Assembly (NCBI GenBank): GCA_003531115.1
Contig: DQHT01000081.1
Coordinates: forward strand, 1-6,433
Source: Bacteroidota bacterium
Lineage (GTDB): Bacteria > Bacteroidota > Bacteroidia > UBA8524
Reading direction: 5' to 3'
Length of the DNA: 6,433 nucleotides
Position 1 is the stretch's first letter, and each line of letters opens with the position of its first letter. A program made the position numbers and the translations under genes. The notes beneath the pieces were generated by a model. It was not told where the DNA came from. It saw only the letters and a program-made list of their open reading frames with translations, and ran no database searches. Below, in pieces: positions 1-6,410 of this stretch.

Positions 1-79
1 GGGCGAAGGGACTCGAACCCCCACACCTTGCGGCGCTAGATCCTAAGTCTAGTGCGTCTACCAATTTCGCCACGCCCGC
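1..79 (-). tRNA. tRNA-Leu (anticodon UAG), 3' end cut by window edge
   Basis: Read on the minus strand, the sequence folds as a type II tRNA. It has a 7-nt acceptor strand GCGGGCG (73-79), TG at positions 8-9, a D-arm with GCG/CGC stem and the loop core TTGGTAGA, and a CTAGA/TCTAG anticodon stem with loop CTTAGGA. The anticodon TAG lies at 43-45 and reads CUN leucine codons, chiefly CUA. A 13-nt variable arm can form a short GCC/GGT stem, as expected for tRNA-Leu. The T-loop is TTCGAGT. The window begins inside the 3' acceptor strand: only CGCCC of the expected CGCCCGC is present, so the last two paired bases, the discriminator base and any encoded CCA lie outside. The identity is secure because both the long variable arm and the anticodon agree. 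Confidence 0.96.
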
Positions 80-97
80 GTTCCCCAAAAAGGAGTG

Positions 98-105
98 CAA
101 AGGTA
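98..105 (-). promoter_or_regulatory. Probable Bacteroidota-type -7 promoter element of the tRNA-Leu
   Basis: The minus strand reads TACCTTTG followed by CA, an exact match to the TAnnTTTG -7 consensus of Bacteroidota primary sigma promoters. Transcription would start around position 91, about 11 nt before the mature tRNA 5' end, which is a sensible tRNA leader. I do not see a clear TTG or TTTG element at the usual -33 distance; that stretch is occupied by an inverted repeat instead. The assignment rests on the box match and its position. Confidence 0.62.
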
Positions 106-126
106 GTTAATTTCCGGAATTAACTA
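104..126. repeat. Perfect 9-bp inverted repeat between protease gene and tRNA-Leu
   Basis: The arms TAGTTAATT (104-112) and AATTAACTA (118-126) are exact reverse complements separated by 5 nt (TCCGG). The repeat lies between the protease stop codon and the tRNA, and its left end overlaps the first two bases of the tRNA -7 box. As RNA it could form an AU-rich hairpin at the end of the protease transcript. In the minus-strand direction it is followed by CCTTTGCACTCC rather than a U run, so it is not a canonical intrinsic terminator. As DNA it could be an operator on the tRNA promoter. Neither role is proven. Confidence 0.6.
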
Positions 127-145
127 TATAGGTGCACTTTTTTCC

Positions 146-1762
146 TTATTTGGGATCATTAAGGTTTAAAAGTGCCCGAATTTCAGCTACGGGGATCGCA
201 AAACAATATTCCTGAAGTTCAGAAGATTGCATACGCGAAACTACAACACCCAGCAGGGCACCCTTTTCATTGAAAACCGGACCACCACTATTTCCAGGGC
301 TGACGCTCATGTTTAACTGGATCAGATTACCCGGGCTCTGCGTACGTTCTCCGGATACAATACCTACCGATACAGAACTTGCCAGCTCGGTACTGATTGG
401 CGCACCGATCGCATAAACATTTTCGAGCGGTTTGGGTTGAACTTTTCCATCTATCGAAAAACAAACATCGAAATTCCCCTGTATTTTCAAAAGTGCCAGG
501 TCAGAGGAGCGACTTACCCTGATTACTTCAGCTGAATAGGTTATGCCTTTATGATCGATGACCTTAACAGAAGGAAACTGGTTATAACTGCTCCCAGAGA
601 TTACATGGAAATTGGTAATTATGTATCCGTCATTCGATATGGCAAAGCCACTGCCATGGCCATTGGGCGTTTTTATGGTTACACAGGCCATCGGTGCATG
701 GTCCTTTGATGTGATATTAACCAGGGAATCAGGCAACTCCAGGGGGCTATGCATTTCTTCCTTCAAAGCACCGTGTTTGGTGTATGCCTTAAATGTCTCA
801 TCCGAAAGTAGTTGAATAAACCCTTCGGAAAGGGCATCCGACAAGAGACTGATCTTTCCAAGCATGATTTCTCCCGACACCGACTCCGTTACGAAACTGT
901 CAATATTTTCACCATACTGGTTTTTAACAAACCAGGTGCATTTAAGGCGAAGTTTTTCATAGGAGCTAAAATGTTTTCCATCGATATGAAAGACCATACC
1001 CTCATCAACCCGGCATTCGATAAGCGTTGATCTTGACCAATCGCGGAACAGGGAATTGGTGCTGTCATAAAAGTCCATCTTTTTGAGCAATTCGTTCATT
1101 CTGCTGATCGTCTTGCTTTCGAATTGTGGAATATTAAAGGTACCGGCCATTACCTGATTCATCCCGCCCTTCCAACGGTCTTCTTCTCGGGTTTTCGCCT
1201 CCTTTTCAGCCTTTTCCATGTTTTGGATCAAGCGCTCCGGGTTTTTGCTGTATTTCACATTCGCCGTAAGTAAGGTACTGGGACCTTCATTTTTTACGAA
1301 ATAGATATGTTGAAGGTCTATGAACTTCTGCGAGGCTGTATCACGATAGATCAGGTTTTGTTCCAGCTCATAATAATTATGTCGCTTATAGGATACATTT
1401 TTTTCCAGAGAGAAATCAATCAGATATCCATACACGATACTCAGTATATTTAAGGGCTGCATCACCCAAAAAAAGGCGGGCCGGTGATGGGGGAGAAGTA
1501 CGTATTGTACTTCTTTGCATCCGGGAGCTTCAACCGTAACCTGTCTGCTTCCCCATTTTTCAATCCTCTTATTTACATGAGTACCGGTTCCGATCAGTTC
1601 ACCATCAATTTTCACCTCCGTTTCCGGCTGATTGCTATGGATATGAACCTTTTGTTTTTTGGGAATAAAAATACTGGCACAGCCTGAGATAAGGACAGTG
1701 ATCAGACAAAGGGATATCACCACGCCTGAGAAGCGTGTTTTAAATTCGTTTCGATATAACAT
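146..1762 (-). CDS. Lipoprotein with PEGA-like N-terminus and C-terminal HtrA/trypsin-type serine protease domain
   Basis: This 538-residue protein probably acts as a membrane-anchored endopeptidase in the cell envelope. Residues 1-27 form a lipoprotein signal peptide, with a hydrophobic stretch at 13-25 and a lipobox ISG-C whose lipidated cysteine would be C28. Residues about 36-90 resemble a PEGA-type beta domain (VKIDGELIGTGT, then VTVEAPGCKE). A hydrophobic segment with PLNILSIVYGYLIDF follows at 103-117, and a charged helix at about 175-200. Residues 140-340 are unrecognised. The protease domain spans about 355-535: GSGFAIS at 370-376, catalytic H386 in TNFHVI, D421 in SSDLALLKI, and S492 in PGNSGGPV. 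The triad spacing fits the S1C (HtrA/Deg) family. The protein ends about 46 residues after the serine, so no PDZ domain is present, unlike typical DegP/DegS. The start lies 8 bp after the upstream propeller-like gene, with no clear Shine-Dalgarno, and sits directly before the signal peptide. The substrate is unknown. Confidence 0.88.
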   Translation of the reverse strand: MLYRNEFKTRFSGVVISLCLITVLISGCASIFIPKKQKVHIHSNQPETEVKIDGELIGTGTHVNKRIEKWGSRQVTVEAPGCKEVQYVLLPHHRPAFFWVMQPLNILSIVYGYLIDFSLEKNVSYKRHNYYELEQNLIYRDTASQKFIDLQHIYFVKNEGPSTLLTANVKYSKNPERLIQNMEKAEKEAKTREEDRWKGGMNQVMAGTFNIPQFESKTISRMNELLKKMDFYDSTNSLFRDWSRSTLIECRVDEGMVFHIDGKHFSSYEKLRLKCTWFVKNQYGENIDSFVTESVSGEIMLGKISLLSDALSEGFIQLLSDETFKAYTKHGALKEEMHSPLELPDSLVNITSKDHAPMACVTIKTPNGHGSGFAISNDGYIITNFHVISGSSYNQFPSVKVIDHKGITYSAEVIRVSRSSDLALLKIQGNFDVCFSIDGKVQPKPLENVYAIGAPISTELASSVSVGIVSGERTQSPGNLIQLNMSVSPGNSGGPVFNEKGALLGVVVSRMQSSELQEYCFAIPVAEIRALLNLNDPK

Positions 1763-1770
1763 GGATTTCG

Positions 1771-3315
1771 TTAAAAATTAATTCGTCCAAGTCTTACCTT
1801 TTTCTTTGCCATGCCCAAAACGATCAGGGAATGGTCGTTTATCTGCGTGGCAATTTTGGGCCGCATGATGACTTTATCCGTTTTAATATCATACAAAACA
1901 GAATAGTCTATAGCACCATTCATCGAAATGGTAGCAACAGCAGCGACACCTTTTCTCACATTTACACTTTTTATTTTGCCTTCTACACGCTCGCCGAATT
2001 CATTGTAGTTTTTCTTGTTATCCAAAAACACAACATGGATTTTGTCTTTCTGAACAAAGGTGGCGAAGGAGAGATAATATCCATAGGCACCATCCGCTGA
2101 GGTTTTCTTGATCAGGCTGTTCCATACAATTTCTCCCTGATTATTTACGCCAACAACGATAATGGAGTTGTAGTGATAGGTGTAGGTACAGGTTCTTTGT
2201 CCTGTTTTCGGGTTGGTACTGCAATGTTCAACCACATAATATTGTTCAGCCAGGAGTACTGCACCGCCATCTTCAGTAGGGATGATCTGGCGCAAAACAT
2301 AGGTCGCTGATATTTCCTGTCCTTTTTTGGCCTTACGCTCTCCAATAAGCTCTTCTACAAACTTGTTGTCGAATTCATGGGTGTTAATGACTTCCGGTTC
2401 AGCATCGCCTGCTTTAATTTTGGTATAAAAAACTCCGCTGAGTCCGGATCTCTTTTTCAGGTTGTCCTGATAAAAACCGGTAAGGATAACGTTGTTTGAG
2501 CTGTCCAAACGGAGTGCAGTTCCCAGAATGGTTTTGTTTTTTAACTGAATTTCGTATTCTGTAATTTTCTCATCCTCACCGCTAAAAGTAACCAGAAGCT
2601 GTCTGCGGTAGTCTTCTTTTCCTTTTCTTGCTGCACGTTTTTCCTTTTTCGTTTCAGGGAATACCGCGGCAAGCATATGGGTCACTCCATTATTGTCTAC
2701 AGCAAAGTCGTAAATATTTGTTTGTGCATCGCTGTATGGAAGAATGAACTCCTTTTCCCATTTTTTTTCCAATCCCGCCGTATACAAAAACAGTTGGTAT
2801 TTTTCGTTTTCCTTCTTTGCAAAAGGCGTGTTGGCAATGATAAGCAGCGATTCTCTGTTAGGCGAAATAGCCACATCAAAGCTTCCTGTATTCTTCTTGC
2901 TTTTTGCCTCAAAGCTCGTGAGGTCAAGCCAGTCTTTTACAATATCACCTTCGCCATTGATAACGATCCCCTTCAAAAAATTCCTGTCGTCGCCCTTATC
3001 ATAATAACTGGCTAAGATCACGATATTCCCCTCATGCAGATAGGTATATTCCACAGCCATATTGCGCTTGGAATCGGGTGATTTCAGGTCAAGTTTCAGG
3101 GAAAACTGAACTTCCATGCCTTCACTTTCAATTTTTTCCAGAAAAATGTCCCTCTTGTAATACCGGAATGCATAAACAAAATCGTTATGATCCCCGATGA
3201 TCGAATAGGTTCCTTTGGTTTTAAAGGCAGGTCCCCAAACCATTTCATTAGCTTGTGACCAGGTCTCTCCAAGGAAAAAGACGGCACAAAATAAGGTAAG
3301 AATAAGTCGTTTCAT
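1771..3315 (-). CDS. Exported protein of unknown function, probable seven-repeat beta-propeller
   Basis: I do not recognise this 514-residue protein. Residues 1-20 are a Sec signal peptide (MKRLILTLFCAVFFLG core) with likely cleavage before Q21. The mature part is a run of similar units, each a hydrophobic strand ('NIVILASYY', 'NNVILTGFYQD', 'GAVLLAEQYYV'), then a polar hairpin, a second strand, and an 'N.nGeI..W'-like turn. They start near residues 44, 95, 155, 210, 275, 349 and 425. A final partial unit at 495-514 could close a ring with the first. That pattern suggests a beta-propeller, but this is inference from reading, not a profile match. C365 and C376 are the only cysteines after the signal peptide and may form a disulfide. 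Basic stretches occur at 223-238 and 327-332. It is the first gene of a tight pair with the lipoprotein protease, so it could be a partner, regulator or substrate-binding protein for it. No enzymatic motif is visible. Confidence 0.85.
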   Translation of the reverse strand: MKRLILTLFCAVFFLGETWSQANEMVWGPAFKTKGTYSIIGDHNDFVYAFRYYKRDIFLEKIESEGMEVQFSLKLDLKSPDSKRNMAVEYTYLHEGNIVILASYYDKGDDRNFLKGIVINGEGDIVKDWLDLTSFEAKSKKNTGSFDVAISPNRESLLIIANTPFAKKENEKYQLFLYTAGLEKKWEKEFILPYSDAQTNIYDFAVDNNGVTHMLAAVFPETKKEKRAARKGKEDYRRQLLVTFSGEDEKITEYEIQLKNKTILGTALRLDSSNNVILTGFYQDNLKKRSGLSGVFYTKIKAGDAEPEVINTHEFDNKFVEELIGERKAKKGQEISATYVLRQIIPTEDGGAVLLAEQYYVVEHCSTNPKTGQRTCTYTYHYNSIIVVGVNNQGEIVWNSLIKKTSADGAYGYYLSFATFVQKDKIHVVFLDNKKNYNEFGERVEGKIKSVNVRKGVAAVATISMNGAIDYSVLYDIKTDKVIMRPKIATQINDHSLIVLGMAKKKVRLGRINF

Positions 3316-3374
3316 GATTAATTTTTATTCCGCATATTAGTAATATTTTCGCGAACAACATTATTTTACTTACG
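3316..3374. promoter_or_regulatory. Divergent intergenic region with back-to-back promoter-like boxes and palindromes
   Basis: These 59 bp must carry the start signals for both the propeller-like gene (minus) and the barrel gene (plus). On the plus strand TATTTTCG (3344-3351) differs by one base from TAnnTTTG. On the minus strand TAATGTTG (3356-3363) also differs by one base. Around the first box lie the inverted repeat ATATTA-G-TAATAT (3334-3346) and the palindrome TTCGCGAA (3348-3355). Neither side has a convincing -33 element. The region could hold a shared operator, but the individual box calls are weak. Confidence 0.35.
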
Positions 3375-4097
3375 ATGAGAATTCGGATAGCCTTATTTTT
3401 CTTTTGGGTGGCAGTGAGTTTTGGATGTGTCGGGCTACAGGCACAAACCGATACTACGAGAAAAAAAATTATCGTTCAGGAACCCGGACGAACCCTTTTG
3501 AAAAACGAAGAAACTAAGGGCCTACTTGTAAAAACCAGTATTTTTCGATGGATGCGAGGCGAAATTCCGCTTTTATTCGAGGTTCCGATAGGTAAAAATA
3601 CCCGACTTGAATTTGGCCCGACCCTGACCTTTTTCGACTACGGCTTTCAGTTATTGGCAGAAGGCTATTTATTGGAAAATTCCGGAAAATTTGGTGACCA
3701 TGATGCCTTTATTATGGGTCCTGAAAATTTTCGGATTGGAATGGGGTTCACTGCCCATATTAAGTATTTATTTTACCAGGAAGACCTTTTTAGCGGAAGC
3801 GGAATTGGTCTCTATACCAATATTCGCAGGCACAAATATGACTTCACCTACTATCAGGCAACGTTTGAACCGGGTTTGGTCAGGGCAAGGGAATTGGCGC
3901 TGCTTTTTGTAAATCAAAACCATGATTGGGGATTCAGGGAGTTCAATATCGGACCTGGCATCATTCAACATAAAATGGACTATGCCAAATACGACGACTC
4001 CAAGGGAACAGTCTACGCATCTCCGGAAACAGCAAGTTTTATAACTCCGGCAATTTTTTGGAATCTCAAGTTTGGACTGGCTGTATTTACCCGATAG
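3375..4097 (+). CDS. Exported, probable outer-membrane beta-barrel protein, unknown function
   Basis: This 240-residue protein begins with a clear Sec signal peptide: basic MRIRIA, hydrophobic core FFFWVAVSFG, and likely cleavage at LQA|Q (after A23). C18 does not sit in a good lipobox, so a lipoprotein is less likely. The mature chain has alternating hydrophobic and polar strands rich in glycine and aromatics: 'GEIPLLFEVPI' (62-72), 'RLEFGPTLTFF' (77-87), 'RIGMGFTAHIKYLFY' (120-134), 'GSGIGLYTNI' (141-150), 'FNIGPGII' (190-197) and 'FWNLKFGLAVF' (228-238). That fits a small beta-barrel of about eight strands. The chain ends in Arg two residues after a phenylalanine, rather than in the terminal aromatic typical of many outer-membrane proteins. 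Residues 24-50 look like a periplasmic linker. It is transcribed divergently from the propeller/protease pair and upstream of rel. I cannot assign a family or substrate. Confidence 0.82.
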   Translation: MRIRIALFFFWVAVSFGCVGLQAQTDTTRKKIIVQEPGRTLLKNEETKGLLVKTSIFRWMRGEIPLLFEVPIGKNTRLEFGPTLTFFDYGFQLLAEGYLLENSGKFGDHDAFIMGPENFRIGMGFTAHIKYLFYQEDLFSGSGIGLYTNIRRHKYDFTYYQATFEPGLVRARELALLFVNQNHDWGFREFNIGPGIIQHKMDYAKYDDSKGTVYASPETASFITPAIFWNLKFGLAVFTR

Positions 4098-4187
4098 CCT
4101 GACTTGAAAAGAATTCTTAATGCATTCCCCCTTGCATGAGTTTTAGCTTTAATTTTGTAGCTTATTCGTTAGCGTCAAAAACGAAAC
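4098..4187 (+). promoter_or_regulatory. Intergenic region with Rel promoter and leader
   Basis: TAATTTTG at 4150-4157 matches the TAnnTTTG -7 consensus exactly. It would start transcription near 4164, giving a leader of roughly 24 nt before the Rel ATG at 4188. A TTG at 4132-4134 lies 15 bp upstream of the box, shorter than the usual spacing, so the -33 element is doubtful. TAGCTT occurs twice (4144-4149 and 4158-4163) flanking the box. The leader contains TTCGTT (4165-4170) and its reverse complement AACGAA (4180-4185), a possible hairpin ending 2 nt before the start codon. No Shine-Dalgarno is present. Further left, AAGAATTCTT (4109-4118) is a 10-bp palindrome just after the barrel gene, with no following U run. 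Confidence 0.55.
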
Positions 4188-6410
4188 ATGAGCATGCACG
4201 AGGCAGCACTGGAATTAGAAAAAAAGGAAATACTTAAACGATACCGGAGCCTGTTGCGGGCCTGCCGACGCTCACTTGAGCGGGGCGATAAACAAAAGAT
4301 CCGTAAAGCTTTCGACCTTGCACTCGACGCGCATAAAGACATGAGGCGCAAAACAGGGGAGCCTTATATTTACCATCCTCTGGCGGTAGCACAGATATGC
4401 GCAGAAGAAATTGGCCTGGGCACTACTTCCATTGTTTGTGCCTTATTGCATGATACTGTAGAAGATACACCTATTACCCTCGAAGATATTCGTCATGGTT
4501 TTGGGGATAAGGTGGCTCAGATCATTGACGGACTCACCAAAATAGCGGGAGTATTTGACCAGAGCACCAATTCCCTGCAGGCCGAAAATTTCCGGAAAAT
4601 GCTGCTCACCTTATCGGAAGATGTCAGGGTGATCCTCATTAAACTGGCTGACCGGCTGCATAATATGCGTACGCTCGACAGTATGTCGCGTAAAAACCAG
4701 ATGAAAATTGCTTCGGAGACCCTATATCTCTACGCCCCTCTGGCACATCGTCTTGGATTGTACAATATCAAAACCGAACTGGAAGACCTTTCGGTAAAAT
4801 ATACCGAGCCCGAGCGCTTTTTTGAGATCACCCAGAAGCTGGCTGAAACAAAAGGACAACGAAATAAATATATCCGGAGTTTTATTGAGCCGATCGAACA
4901 GGAACTCATAGGCCAGGGCTTTAAATTTGAGGTGAAGGGGCGACCCAAGTCCATTTACTCTATCCTCCATAAGATGAAAAATCAGGGAATCACCTTTGAG
5001 GAGGTGTATGACCTGTTTGCCATCCGTATCATAATTGATGTGCCCCCGGAAGAAGAAAAAGCGGCCTGTTGGAGCATTTATTCGATCGTAACCGATTTTT
5101 ATTATCCCAACCCGGATCGTTTGCGCGACTGGATATCATCCCCAAAATCAAATGGTTATGAATCGCTTCATACTACGGTTATGGGGCCGAAAGGAAAATG
5201 GGTGGAAGTTCAAATTCGCTCCAGCCGGATGAACGACATCGCAGAGCTGGGTTATGCAGCACATTGGAAGTATAAAGAAGCCTCCGGGTCGGGCAATGAA
5301 GGCGGATTGGAAGAATGGCTGGCGCGGGTGAGAGAAATATTGGAAAATCCGGATGCCAACGCGATCGATTTTCTGGATGATTTTAAATTGAATCTGTTCT
5401 CTGAGGAGGTATTTGTTTTCACCCCAAAAGGAGAGCTGAGGAAAATGCCCGCCAATGCCACTGCCCTGGATTTTGCCTTTGATATTCATTCGGATGTCGG
5501 CTCCAAGTGTATTGGTGCAAAAGTCAATAATAAGCTGGTACCGCTCAGTCATACCTTGTCGAATGGCGATCAGGTAGAGATCATTACCTCCAAAAAACAA
5601 AAGGTGAACGACGAATGGCTGAAGTTTGCGGTTACAGCTAAAGCCAAGTCGAAAATTAAGCAGCTGCTTAAAGAAGAAAGAAGAGTCGCTTCTCAATTTG
5701 GCAAAGAATGGTTGGAGCGGAAATTTAAACAGCATCATATCCTGTTTAACGCAGAGAATCTGAATGTACTAACCAACTATTTTCGTTTTACCAGTTCACT
5801 TGACCTGTTTTTTGCCATCTCGAACGAACAGTTTGATAAATCGAGGCTGGATCTGGAGGCCATTTTCCATCAGGCACCCCACCTAAAAGAAGCACAAAAA
5901 CATGTTTCCGGAAACAAAACGTTAAAAACCAAGGTTTTAAGTGCAGAAACCATTCTGTTCGGAGAAAAAATGGAGGAGCTGGATTATTCATTCACCAAAT
6001 GCTGCAGCGCCATCCCGGGAGATGAGATCATTGGATTTATAACTGTTGGAGAAGGTATCAAGGTACATCGAACGAATTGCCCGAATGCCATCAAGTTATC
6101 CTCGAATTACGGCTATCGCATCATCAAAGCCAGCTGGGCCAATACGCCGGTTAAAAGCGAAAAAGCCTTTCTGGCCGGCATCAAAGTTACCGGTATCGAC
6201 GACGTAGGAATCATCTCTAAAATTACGGATACCATCTCGAAACAGCTCCAGGTTAACATGAAGTCGATCACTGTGGAATCCCATTCAGGCACCTTTGAAG
6301 GCATTCTGACCCTCTATATTTACGACACCGCCCATTTGGACACGCTGATACAAAAAATCAAAGAAGCAGTGCCGCATACTCAGGTGATCCGCGTTAATGT
6401 TTCGGAATAG
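4188..6410 (+). CDS. rel: Bifunctional (p)ppGpp synthetase/hydrolase, RelA/SpoT long RSH family
   Basis: This cytoplasmic enzyme makes (p)ppGpp by transferring pyrophosphate from ATP to GDP or GTP, and hydrolyses it back; it controls the stringent response. At 740 residues it has the full length of long RSH proteins. The HD hydrolase domain (about 45-195) keeps H63 in YIYHP, H88-D89 and E92-D93 in HDTVED, and D155 in LADRLHNM. The synthetase domain (about 240-365) keeps GRPKSIYSI (251-259), D275 in YDLFAIR, SNGYESLHTT (321-330) and E340/Q342 in VEVQIRS. A TGS domain covers about 406-467, followed by a helical region. A Cys-rich (CC/zinc-finger-like) domain has C605, C606, H627 and C631, and an ACT domain spans about 662-738. 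Both active sites look intact, so it should be bifunctional, unlike E. coli RelA, whose hydrolase is dead. The symbol could equally be spoT or relA in other annotations. The start ATG gives a normal family N-terminus (KKEILKRYRSLLRAC); the ATG two codons in is also possible. Confidence 0.97.
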   Translation: MSMHEAALELEKKEILKRYRSLLRACRRSLERGDKQKIRKAFDLALDAHKDMRRKTGEPYIYHPLAVAQICAEEIGLGTTSIVCALLHDTVEDTPITLEDIRHGFGDKVAQIIDGLTKIAGVFDQSTNSLQAENFRKMLLTLSEDVRVILIKLADRLHNMRTLDSMSRKNQMKIASETLYLYAPLAHRLGLYNIKTELEDLSVKYTEPERFFEITQKLAETKGQRNKYIRSFIEPIEQELIGQGFKFEVKGRPKSIYSILHKMKNQGITFEEVYDLFAIRIIIDVPPEEEKAACWSIYSIVTDFYYPNPDRLRDWISSPKSNGYESLHTTVMGPKGKWVEVQIRSSRMNDIAELGYAAHWKYKEASGSGNEGGLEEWLARVREILENPDANAIDFLDDFKLNLFSEEVFVFTPKGELRKMPANATALDFAFDIHSDVGSKCIGAKVNNKLVPLSHTLSNGDQVEIITSKKQKVNDEWLKFAVTAKAKSKIKQLLKEERRVASQFGKEWLERKFKQHHILFNAENLNVLTNYFRFTSSLDLFFAISNEQFDKSRLDLEAIFHQAPHLKEAQKHVSGNKTLKTKVLSAETILFGEKMEELDYSFTKCCSAIPGDEIIGFITVGEGIKVHRTNCPNAIKLSSNYGYRIIKASWANTPVKSEKAFLAGIKVTGIDDVGIISKITDTISKQLQVNMKSITVESHSGTFEGILTLYIYDTAHLDTLIQKIKEAVPHTQVIRVNVSE

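Noticed and set aside
612..1030. Two short plus-strand open frames overlapping the protease gene
   Set aside because: They are antisense to the conserved protease and middle region, have no recognisable product, and show no promoter-like signal that I can see.
2677..3015. Short plus- and minus-strand open frames (up to 112 codons) within the propeller-like gene
   Set aside because: They overlap the long signal-peptide-bearing gene in other frames. The Phe/Ser-rich translations are typical of antisense reading of Lys- and Glu-rich coding sequence.
4109..4118. Palindrome AAGAATTCTT after the barrel gene as an intrinsic terminator
   Set aside because: A perfect palindrome leaves no loop for a stable RNA hairpin, and no U run follows. 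It may be chance in AT-rich spacer.
4120..4137. ATGCA/TGCAT inverted repeat before rel as a hairpin terminator or operator
   Set aside because: The arms are only 5 bp with a mismatch on both sides, which is easily expected by chance.
5148..5738. A 196-codon open frame on the minus strand inside the Rel gene
   Set aside because: It lies wholly antisense to the conserved synthetase and TGS domains of Rel. Its translation has no recognisable domain, and the length is explained by the coding composition of the opposite strand.
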